A stretch of DNA of 64,000 nt from Kribbella voronezhensis (GTDB lineage: Bacteria > Actinomycetota > Actinomycetes > Propionibacteriales > Kribbellaceae), in the NCBI RefSeq assembly GCF_004365175.1, contig NZ_SOCE01000001.1, positions 2,281,154 to 2,345,153 of the forward strand, in the 5' to 3' direction. This document shows, one piece after another, positions 16,953 through 24,408 of this stretch (position 1 is the first letter of the stretch; every line of letters starts with the position of its first letter). Both the position numbers and the translations under genes were made by a program. A model generated the notes under the pieces. That model did not search any database. It was given only the letters and a program-made list of their open reading frames with translations, and was not told the DNA's origin.

Positions 16953-19076
16953 TTGGCCCGTCAAGGCCAGCGCCAGTCCGGCGCTACCGGTACTGCATCC
17001 CGACGTCGGCGTCGCGGCCGTAGTACCGACTCCGACGGCCTCATCCCGGTGCTGGCCAAAGCCGTCCGGGAGGTCGAGGCCGCCGTCGAGCGCGGCAACG
17101 TGCGCCCCTCGGTCCGCACGAAGTTCCAGGTGGTCGCCCTGCTGGTGCGCGAGGAGCGCGCCCGGGTGAACGCCGACACGACCTCCGGCGACGCCTACCG
17201 CGACGAGCAGCTCCGGCGCCTGGACGGCGTCGCGACGATCCTCGCGAAGTCGGCCGCCCGCGACACCTCGCTGCTCGTGCTGCTCGCCGAGGACGCGGTG
17301 ATGTCCCCCGCGGCCGTGACGCTCAAGCGCGAGATGCAGATCGCCGCCGGTGAGGAGCCGCCCGCCGAAGAGCCCGCGCCCGCCGAGCCGACGGAAACCG
17401 CCGCACCCGTACGCCGGGTCGTCCCGCAGTCGGTCGTCCAGCGGCAGCTCGCCAACCCCTTCCTCGCTCCCGACTTCTCGGCCGCCCCGCCGCCGAAGCC
17501 GAAGGCGCGCCGGCTGGCCGGGTGGGAGTTGATCACCCCACTGCTCAAGTCCTTCGAGTACGCCGCCGCCTCGGCGAGCAAGGCGCTGCCCGAGCCCGGC
17601 TTCGTGCGGCTCAGTCCCGGTCTCGAATTGATGCGGCACCAGGGGCAACTGGTCGCCGCGGCCGCTGCAGGTCATCGGACGTTCCTGCTGGCCGACGAGC
17701 CCGGTCTGGGCAAGACGGCTCAGGCACTGCTGGCTGCCCATGCCGCTGACGCTTACCCGCTGCTGGTCGTCGTACCGAACGTCGTCAAGACCAACTGGGC
17801 CCGCGAAGCAGCCATCTGGACGCCGCAGAAGAAGGCCACCGTGATCCACGGCGACGGCGACACGATCGACGGCTTCGCCGACATCGTCGTCGTCAACTAC
17901 GAGGTGCTCGACCGGCACGTCGGCTGGCTCGGCGACCTCGGCTTCCGCGGCATGGTCGTCGACGAGGCGCACTTCATCAAGAACAAGAAGTCCCAGCGCT
18001 CGCGGAACGTGCTCCAGCTGTCCGAGCGGATCCGCAGCAGGACCGCGCGGCCGCTGCTGATGGCGCTCACCGGGACGCCGCTGATCAACGACATCGAGGA
18101 CTTCACCGCGATCTGGCAGTTCCTCGGCTGGATCGACGAGAAAGGTCCGGGCGGCATCCTGATGGAGGCGCTCGAAGAGACCGGCCTGACGCCGGCCGAT
18201 CCCGGTTTCTACGCCGCGGCCCGGGCCTGCGTGATCAACCAGGGGATCGTCCGGCGACGCAAGGTCGACGTGGCTGCTGACATCCCCGCTCGTCGTATCG
18301 CCGACCTGCCCGTCGAACTCGACGGCGCTGTCGGCCACTCGATCCGGCAGGCCGAGCGCGAACTCGCCGACCGCCTCGTCGCGCGGTACGAGACCGCTCT
18401 CGCGACCCGCAACTCCGGCGCCGTCGTCGACGGCATCGACCACGACCTCGTCCGCCAGGTCGCGGGCTGGGAACGGGCCGACAAGGACGCGGCGAAGACC
18501 GGCGAGAACGTGTTCAGCCTGCTCAACCGGATCGGCAACGCCAAGGCCGGCCTGGCCGCCGACTACGCCGCCCAACTCGCGCACAACGTCGGCAAGGTCG
18601 TCTTCTTCGCCCGGCACATCGAGGTGATGGACGTCGCCGAGCGGATCTTCACCGAACGCGGCATCCGCTACGCCTCCATCCGCGGCGACCAGACGTCGCG
18701 CAAACGGCAACAGAACATCGATGCCTTCGTCAACGACCCCGAGGTCTCGATCGTCGTCTGCTCACTGCTCACCGCCGGCGTCGGCCTGAACCTCCAGGTC
18801 GCCTCCAACGTCGTCCTCGCCGAACTCTCCTGGACCAACGCCGAGCAGACCCAGGCGATCGACCGCGTCCACCGCATCGGCCAGGAAGAGCCGGTCACCG
18901 CCTGGCGCATCATCGCCGCCCAAACCATCGACACCAGAATCGCCGACCTCATCGACGCCAAGGCCGGCCTGGCCGCCCGAGCCCTCGACGGCTCGGACGA
19001 AGAAGTGGCGTCGTCAGCCGACTTCCAACTAGAAGCCCTAGCAGCCCTCCTCACCAACGCCCTCACCAACAAGTAG
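16953..19076 (+). CDS. SNF2-family DEAD/DEAH helicase
   Basis: A 707-residue SF2 ATPase of SNF2/Rad54 type. A basic N terminus is followed by a roughly 230-residue helical extension. The ATPase core has Walker A ADEPGLGKT (near residue 250), motif II VVDEAHFIKN (near 336), motif III ALTGTP, and a C-terminal helicase lobe with GDQTSRKRQQNIDAF, TAGVGLNLQVAS and DRVHRIGQ (near 640). Such proteins translocate on DNA to remodel protein-DNA complexes. The TTG start at 16953 is supported by AGGAG five bases upstream. It stands alone, with no methylase, DUF or nuclease partner, so it is not an obvious part of a DISARM-like defence locus. Confidence 0.88.
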   Translation: MARQGQRQSGATGTASRRRRRGRSTDSDGLIPVLAKAVREVEAAVERGNVRPSVRTKFQVVALLVREERARVNADTTSGDAYRDEQLRRLDGVATILAKSAARDTSLLVLLAEDAVMSPAAVTLKREMQIAAGEEPPAEEPAPAEPTETAAPVRRVVPQSVVQRQLANPFLAPDFSAAPPPKPKARRLAGWELITPLLKSFEYAAASASKALPEPGFVRLSPGLELMRHQGQLVAAAAAGHRTFLLADEPGLGKTAQALLAAHAADAYPLLVVVPNVVKTNWAREAAIWTPQKKATVIHGDGDTIDGFADIVVVNYEVLDRHVGWLGDLGFRGMVVDEAHFIKNKKSQRSRNVLQLSERIRSRTARPLLMALTGTPLINDIEDFTAIWQFLGWIDEKGPGGILMEALEETGLTPADPGFYAAARACVINQGIVRRRKVDVAADIPARRIADLPVELDGAVGHSIRQAERELADRLVARYETALATRNSGAVVDGIDHDLVRQVAGWERADKDAAKTGENVFSLLNRIGNAKAGLAADYAAQLAHNVGKVVFFARHIEVMDVAERIFTERGIRYASIRGDQTSRKRQQNIDAFVNDPEVSIVVCSLLTAGVGLNLQVASNVVLAELSWTNAEQTQAIDRVHRIGQEEPVTAWRIIAAQTIDTRIADLIDAKAGLAARALDGSDEEVASSADFQLEALAALLTNALTNK

Positions 19077-19669
19077 TACGCCCGCATCGCCCCTCCTACG
19101 ACGGCGCTCGACCCACCCACCCCGAGACGCGACTCCTCCGTCGCCGCTGAAGCTCGCGGGCATCCGCCTCGTTGCGGTGCTAGGTGCCCGACGCGTGTCG
19201 GCCCTTCTCACGTGGAGCGCGTCGCGTGTCCGATGGGGTGTCGGCCGTTTCGCCGGAAAGAAGTTTGCATATAGAGATGAGAAGTTTCCACCTACCGAAC
19301 TCGACCGAGCCGGGCTCCGGGTAAGACGCCGTTCCTTCTCCGGTCCTCCTCTTCCTACTCACCGGCCGGCTGGAGAAATTCAACGTGACCTAGGGCTGTG
19401 AGTCGTCCTTAGTTGGTGGGAGGAATAGGAAGCCCAGCGCGATCCCGAGTAGGCAAGGTAATCCGTGGTTGTCGTGGAGGGCGGAGCCACAGGTAGCTCA
19501 TCAACTGACCGAACAACCCGCACCCGAAGTACAGGAGCAGCCACCGGCGGAAATCCCTCACTTCTTAGGAGGAAGAACTATGTAGTTAGCGTCGCCTACT
19601 GTGAAGAAGTGCGTATTTAGCAACTCACTGCCACGAACTATCGCCGAGAGTCGTCGCGTTGGGACTGCG
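19077..19669. other. Gene-poor stretch between the helicase and the chelatase
   Basis: About 590 bases with visibly lower GC than the flanks (for example AAGAAGTTTGCATATAGAGA around 19258-19277). It has no recognisable domain gene, RNA gene or transposon end. One short minus-strand frame (19409-19561) is described separately. The rest looks like decayed or non-coding DNA between two unrelated convergent blocks. Confidence 0.45.
19409..19561 (-). CDS. Possible 50-residue membrane peptide
   Basis: The frame runs from GTG 19561 to TAA 19409-19411 and encodes 50 residues beginning VRDFRRWLLLYFGCGLFGQL. There is one hydrophobic helix with flanking arginines, then a Pro/Arg-rich tail ending GLPIPPTN. 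Third codon positions in the first half are strongly G/C, as in real genes here. No good ribosome site precedes it, and an in-frame TAA lies two codons before the GTG. It could be a small membrane protein, the remnant of a larger gene, or chance. Confidence 0.22.
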   Translation of the reverse strand: MRDFRRWLLLYFGCGLFGQLMSYLWLRPPRQPRITLPTRDRAGLPIPPTN

Positions 19670-20377
19670 TCACCGGCCGACGGTACCGACGCCAGTGCGC
19701 GCGTGAGCGAGTGCGGCGTCGTAGCGGGTTAGGGCTAGGGCGGCTAGGCGGGGGTCGGGGCCGAGGGGGGTGCTGACGGGGTGGTTTCCGCTGAGGCGGC
19801 GGATGTGGTCGGCGAAGGCGCCGGGGGCGAGGAGGTAGGTGGCTACGGCGGTGCGGGTGGGGGTGCGGGCGAGGACCGCGGGGAGGCGTTCGCCGGCGCC
19901 GGAGACGTAGCCGACCTCGACCGGGCGGTCGATGCGCTCGGCGAGGAGGGCGGCGGTGGCCGAGCAGTCGAGGAGCGCGCGGCGGTTCGAGGAACCGGCC
20001 GCCGCGAGTACGACGTGGTCGATGGCGCTGAGATCGCCGAGGCGGTCGGCGAGGATGTCGGCCAGGACGGGGTCGGGGCCGAGGGCGGCCGCGGCGGTCA
20101 CCTGGTCTGCATGGCGCGACGCCTGGCCGAGAATGTCGACGGCAACGTGGTAGCCGCTGCTGAGCAGGAGCGGTACGACGACCGCCTGGTTGCTATCGGC
20201 AACAACTCGGTCGACCAGTGAAGGAAGAGCCGGCGTGTCGACGTCCACAAAGCCCAACGAGATCGGCACCTCAGGCCGAATCCGCCCCATCTCCCGGACC
20301 AACGCGTGCACTGTACGGATACCACGAGGATCGGCCGTCCCATGCGCGGCGGCGATCAGATCAGGAGTGCTGGTCAT
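19670..20377 (-). CDS. Sirohydrochlorin chelatase (CbiX/SirB-like)
   Basis: A 235-residue class II chelatase with tandem CbiX half-domains. The first starts DLIAAAHGTADPRGIRTVHALV, where the His of AAHGT is the metal/substrate ligand; later come VPLLLSSGYHVAVDI (second conserved His) and the second-half equivalent ATYLLAPGAFADHI. It probably inserts Fe2+ into sirohydrochlorin to make siroheme, the NirB cofactor. The ATG at 20377 overlaps the stop of the NnaR-like gene by four bases, so it is coupled as the last gene of the nitrate operon. Confidence 0.85.
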   Translation of the reverse strand: MTSTPDLIAAAHGTADPRGIRTVHALVREMGRIRPEVPISLGFVDVDTPALPSLVDRVVADSNQAVVVPLLLSSGYHVAVDILGQASRHADQVTAAAALGPDPVLADILADRLGDLSAIDHVVLAAAGSSNRRALLDCSATAALLAERIDRPVEVGYVSGAGERLPAVLARTPTRTAVATYLLAPGAFADHIRRLSGNHPVSTPLGPDPRLAALALTRYDAALAHARTGVGTVGR

Positions 20378-21507
20378 GTCGTCATCCCCACTGGTTCGAC
20401 GGCCAAGCGATAGCCGCGGCGTACTACGGTTCGCACCAACTCAGGCCGGCCAACCGCAGTACGGAGTCTGTTGACCGTCACCTCGACGGCGTGGACGTCC
20501 TCCGCACCAGGCAGCACCGCCAGCAGGTCCGGGCGCGACACCACATCGCCACCAGCCGCAACCAGAGCAGCCAGTACTGCGCGGGGCCCGGGTCCCAGCG
20601 GCAGCACTTCGCCGTCCAGCACCGCTGCGCCGCCGCGGATCACCAATTGCCCAAAGGCCGTCTCGATCGATCGAGCGTTGTCGTCGGTCAGCCGATCGGT
20701 CACGATCCGGATCAGCGCACCGAGCCGGTACCGGTCCGGCACCAGCGGTTCCAGCCCCAACGCCTGGAACGGCGCAGCTGTCACCGGCCCGACACAGGCA
20801 TTGAGCACCCGCCCGGTCCGAAGCGCTGTCACCAACGCGTCGTACTGCCCGGCTAGGACAGCAGCATCCAGCAACGCCTGCGCACCAGGCGCCGACGTGT
20901 GGACGACGGCATCGACCGCGCCGGCGCAGATCTGCCCGATCACCCGCTCCACCGCGGCCGGATCAGGCGCCGGCCCCCATCGATAGACCTCGAGCCCGCG
21001 CACCGACGCGCCCGCCGACCGCAACGCATCCATCAGCGCCGGGTCCGACAACCCGTGCAACTGCACGACAATCTTGCGCCCGGAAACCCCCTGGTCCCGC
21101 AGCCATTCGACGACCTCGGCCGTCGTCTCCGATCGAGCGGACCAGTGCTCCACCAACCCAGCCGCGCGGATCGCCCCGCGCGCCTTGGGCCCACGCGCAA
21201 GCAGGCGCGACTGCTCCAGCGTGCTCAGCAGATCCGCTGCCAACCCTGCGGTGTCTGCCGCCTCGACCCAGCCGCGAAACCCGACCGCGGTCGTGACCAC
21301 CACATCGTCCGGCGGGTTCGCGATCACCCGCCGGGTCGCCTCGATCAGCGTCTGGTCGTCCGGCGCCGGCACGATCTGCAGGGTCGGCGCGTGCAGCACC
21401 TTCGCACCGCGCCGTTCGAACGAGGCGATCAGGTCGTCGGCCCGGCGATGAGCGGTCACCGCGAGGGTGCAACCGCTCAGCGGGCCCGGCCTATTCTTCA
21501 CCGGCAC
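20374..21507 (-). CDS. nnaR: HemD-like regulator of nitrate/nitrite assimilation (NnaR type)
   Basis: A 377-residue fusion of a uroporphyrinogen-III synthase (HemD) domain, about residues 10-265 (for example TLAVTAHRRADDLIASF and VVTTAVGFRGWVEA), with a C-terminal OmpR-type winged helix, about 285-375 (LGPGPRAVLAALVAAGGDVV and VEVTVNRLRTAVG, ending RTVVRRGYRLAVEPV). This layout is that of NnaR in Streptomyces and mycobacteria, which assists GlnR at nitrate/nitrite genes. Location directly after nirD and before the chelatase fits. The GTG start at 21507 lies 17 bases inside the end of nirD. Enzymatic HemD activity is possible but unproven. Confidence 0.85.
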   Translation of the reverse strand: MPVKNRPGPLSGCTLAVTAHRRADDLIASFERRGAKVLHAPTLQIVPAPDDQTLIEATRRVIANPPDDVVVTTAVGFRGWVEAADTAGLAADLLSTLEQSRLLARGPKARGAIRAAGLVEHWSARSETTAEVVEWLRDQGVSGRKIVVQLHGLSDPALMDALRSAGASVRGLEVYRWGPAPDPAAVERVIGQICAGAVDAVVHTSAPGAQALLDAAVLAGQYDALVTALRTGRVLNACVGPVTAAPFQALGLEPLVPDRYRLGALIRIVTDRLTDDNARSIETAFGQLVIRGGAAVLDGEVLPLGPGPRAVLAALVAAGGDVVSRPDLLAVLPGAEDVHAVEVTVNRLRTAVGRPELVRTVVRRGYRLAVEPVGMTT

Positions 21508-21829
21508 TCACCAGCACCTGTCCGTCGACGACCTGTACCTCGTACGCCGGGATGGTGACGTCCGGATCGTCCAGGCACTGGCCGGTGCGCAGGTCGTACA
21601 CCTGCTTGAACATCGGCGACGCTACGGTCGGTACGTCGCCGCGGCTGCCCACGATGCCGCGGGACATCACGTTGGCGCCGCTGACCGGATCGTGGTTGTC
21701 CAGGGCGTACACCGCGCCGTCGTGGGTCCGGAACAGCGCGATCTGCCGCTCCCCGATCAGCGCGGCGACCCCGCGTTCGGGCAGCAACACGTCATAGGAG
21801 CAGACCGCCACGGCGGTGAGGGTGTTCAT
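21491..21829 (-). CDS. nirD: Nitrite reductase small subunit NirD
   Basis: A 112-residue Rieske-like protein starting MNTLTAVAVCSYDVLLPERG. It has the fold landmarks ALFRTHDGAVYALDNHDPVS and VASPMFKQVYDLRTGQCLDD. The cluster-binding Cys/His pairs are absent, as is normal for NirD, which supports NirB without an iron-sulfur centre. The ATG at 21829 overlaps the nirB stop (TGA 21826-21828), so translation is coupled. The product works with NirB in NADH-dependent reduction of nitrite to ammonium in the cytoplasm. Confidence 0.92.
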   Translation of the reverse strand: MNTLTAVAVCSYDVLLPERGVAALIGERQIALFRTHDGAVYALDNHDPVSGANVMSRGIVGSRGDVPTVASPMFKQVYDLRTGQCLDDPDVTIPAYEVQVVDGQVLVSAGEE

Positions 21830-24408
21830 CGGCGTACCTCCAGTCGGGGGCCGGCCAGCAGGACCGGCTCCATCTGTCCGCGTTCTGCCGGCGTGGCCGG
21901 CCGCGGCTGGTTGCGTTCGACCACGTAGCGCAGGTCGGCGTCGGGTTGGTCGGGGGCGTTCACGAACGAGACGAACCGGGCCAGCTTCTCCGGGTCCTGC
22001 AAGGTCGCCTGCCATTCGTCGACGTAGGAGTCGATGTGGCTGGCCATCGCCGCGTCGAGGTCGGCCGCGATGCCGAGGCTGTCGTTCAGCACGACGTCGC
22101 GGACGTGGTCCAGCCCGCCCTCGATCTCGTTCACCCAGACAGCGGTCCGCTGCAGCCGGTCGCCGGTGCGGATGTAGTACATCAGGAACCGGTCGATTGC
22201 CTGTAGCAACTGGTCGTCGGACAGGTCGGACGCGAGCAGTTGCGCGTGCCGCGGCGTCATGCCGCCGTTGCCGCCGACGTACAGGTTCCAGCCGTTCTCG
22301 GTGGCGATCACGCCGACGTCCTTGCCGCGCGCCTCGGCACACTCCCGGGCACACCCGGAGACGCCCAGCTTGAGCTTGTGCGGCGACCGCAACCCGCGGT
22401 ACCGCAACTCCAGTGCGATCGCCATCCCGACGGAGTCCTGGACGCCGTACCGGCACCAGGTGGAGCCGACACAGGACTTCACGGTTCGCAACGATTTGCC
22501 GTAGGCGTGCCCCGATTCGAAGCCGGCGTCGACCAAACGCTTCCAGATCGCAGGCAACTGCTCGATCCGGGCTCCGAACAGGTCGACCCGCTGGCCGCCG
22601 GTGATCTTCGTGTACAGCCCGAAGTCCCGGGCCACCTCGCCGATCGCGATCAAGCCCTCCGGCGTCACCTCGCCGCCGGGGATCCGCGGCACGACGGAGT
22701 ACGTGCCGTCCTTCTGGATGTTGGCCATCACGTGGTCGTTGGTGTCCTGCAGGGTGGCGCGTTCGCCGTCCAGCACGTGCCCGGCGGGGTCGAGGCTGGC
22801 CAGGATGGAGGCCACCACCGGCTTGCAGATGTCGCAGCCGCGACCGGTGCCGTGCCGCTCGACGATCTCGCTGAACGTCCGCAGCCCGGTCACCCGGACG
22901 ACGTCGAACAGCTCCGCGCGGGACAACGCGAAGTGCTCGCAGAGCGCCTTGCTGACCTCGACACCGGCCGCGGCCAGTTCGGAGTTCAGCAGGTTCTTCA
23001 CGATCGGCAGGCAGGAGCCACAGCTGGTGCCGGCTTTGGTCTTGCCACACAGCGATTTGAGGTCCCCGCAGCCCTCCTCGCGAACCGCGCACCGGATCGT
23101 GCCGGCCGAGACGTTGTTGCAGGAGCAGACCGGCGCATCGTCCGGAAGCTCCATCTGCACCGGCTGCGAACCCTCCGGCAGCAGGTACGACGCGGGGTCG
23201 GCACCCAGTTGCCGCCCGACCATCGGGCGCAGCCCGGAGTACGCCGATGCGTCGCCCACCAGGATCCCGCCGAGCAGCGTCCGCGCGTCGTCGGAGAGGA
23301 CGAGCTTCTTGTAGACGCCCGCGACCGGGTCGGCGTACACGATGTCGAGCGCACCCTCGGTCGCGCCGAACGCGTCGCCGAAGCTGGCGACGTCGACGCC
23401 GAGCAGCTTCAGCTTGGTCGACGAGTCGGCACCTGGGAAGGTCGCCGCGCCGCCGAGCAACTGGTCCGCGACGATCTCGGCCATCGCGTAGCCCGGGGCG
23501 ACCAGACCCCACACCCGGCCCTCGATGCAGGCCACTTCGCCGATCGCCCAGACGCCCGGTACCGAGGTCCGGCAGGTGTCGTCGACCACGACGCCGCCGC
23601 GTTCGCCGATCTCCAGGCCGCTCGCGCGTCCGAGTTCGTCGCGCGGCCGGACACCGGTCGCGAAGACCACCACGTCGGCCGGCAGATCGGGGCCGTCGGC
23701 AACGGCCATCGCCTTGGCAGCGCCTTGCGACGTCGTCTTCACCCGGGTCGTCTGGGTCGAGGTCAGCACCTCGATATCGAGATCGCGGATCAGCCGCGCG
23801 AGCGCGCTGCCGCCGCCTTCGTCGACCTGCAACGCCATCAGCCTGGGCGCGAACTCGACCACCTTCGTCTTCGCACCCAGCGCCCGCAGCGCACCTGCCG
23901 CCTCGAGGCCGAGCAGACCACCACCGACCACGACCCCGTTGACATCCTTGCCCTCGGCCCGCAGCCGTTCGACGTACACGCGCAGAGCGGCGACGTCGTC
24001 GACGGTGCGGTAGACGAAGCAGCCGTTCACGTCGCTGTTCTTGATCGGCGGCACGAACGCGTAGGAGCCGGTGGCAAGTACCAGTTCGTCGTACGCGATC
24101 ACCTCGTCGCGCGAGGTCCGGACCGTCTTGGCCTCGACGTCCATCGCGGTCACGGTGACGCCCTTGCGCAACGTGACGGCCGGGTCGTCCCAGAGCTCGG
24201 GGTCGCCCAGGGAGAGGTCCTGCGGGTCACGGCCGGAGAAATACGAGGTCAGAGCCACCCGGTCGTACGGCATCCGCGGCTCTTCGGCGAGCACGGTGAT
24301 CCGCCAGTCCACGGCGGTGTCCCGGGAGCGCAACGCCTCCACCAGCCGGTGCGCGACCATGCCGCCACCAACGATCACCAAGTGCCGGGCCTTGTTCAGC
24401 TCTGTCAT
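21826..24408 (-). CDS. nirB: Nitrite reductase large subunit NirB (internal start)
   Basis: An 860-residue protein from ATG 24408. It has FAD/NAD domains (HLVIVGGGMVAHRLVEAL near the start; GVVVGGGLLGLEAAGAL near 150), two BFD-type [2Fe-2S] segments (PVCSCNNVSAGTIR ... CGSCLP and GRGCDICKP), and the siroheme/[4Fe-4S] reductase half with CVGSTWCRYGVQDS and GVSGCARECAEARGKD supplying the cluster and siroheme cysteines. It reduces nitrite to ammonium with NADH. AGGAGG (24415-24420) lies six bases upstream of the ATG, so NirB can be made alone, although the frame is open from the upstream FAD oxidoreductase. Length is typical of NirB. Confidence 0.9.
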   Translation of the reverse strand: MTELNKARHLVIVGGGMVAHRLVEALRSRDTAVDWRITVLAEEPRMPYDRVALTSYFSGRDPQDLSLGDPELWDDPAVTLRKGVTVTAMDVEAKTVRTSRDEVIAYDELVLATGSYAFVPPIKNSDVNGCFVYRTVDDVAALRVYVERLRAEGKDVNGVVVGGGLLGLEAAGALRALGAKTKVVEFAPRLMALQVDEGGGSALARLIRDLDIEVLTSTQTTRVKTTSQGAAKAMAVADGPDLPADVVVFATGVRPRDELGRASGLEIGERGGVVVDDTCRTSVPGVWAIGEVACIEGRVWGLVAPGYAMAEIVADQLLGGAATFPGADSSTKLKLLGVDVASFGDAFGATEGALDIVYADPVAGVYKKLVLSDDARTLLGGILVGDASAYSGLRPMVGRQLGADPASYLLPEGSQPVQMELPDDAPVCSCNNVSAGTIRCAVREEGCGDLKSLCGKTKAGTSCGSCLPIVKNLLNSELAAAGVEVSKALCEHFALSRAELFDVVRVTGLRTFSEIVERHGTGRGCDICKPVVASILASLDPAGHVLDGERATLQDTNDHVMANIQKDGTYSVVPRIPGGEVTPEGLIAIGEVARDFGLYTKITGGQRVDLFGARIEQLPAIWKRLVDAGFESGHAYGKSLRTVKSCVGSTWCRYGVQDSVGMAIALELRYRGLRSPHKLKLGVSGCARECAEARGKDVGVIATENGWNLYVGGNGGMTPRHAQLLASDLSDDQLLQAIDRFLMYYIRTGDRLQRTAVWVNEIEGGLDHVRDVVLNDSLGIAADLDAAMASHIDSYVDEWQATLQDPEKLARFVSFVNAPDQPDADLRYVVERNQPRPATPAERGQMEPVLLAGPRLEVRR

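Noticed and set aside
16929..18710. Minus-strand frame of about 590 codons opposite the helicase
   Set aside because: It has no domain or ribosome site; the plus strand encodes intact SNF2 motifs.
16953..19076. SNF2 helicase as part of a phage-defence locus
   Set aside because: No methyltransferase, phospholipase D nuclease, DUF1998 or other defence partner occurs on either side.
19180..19383. 67-codon minus-strand frame in the gene-poor stretch
   Set aside because: It has no ribosome site, no hydrophobic or domain pattern, and no third-position bias.
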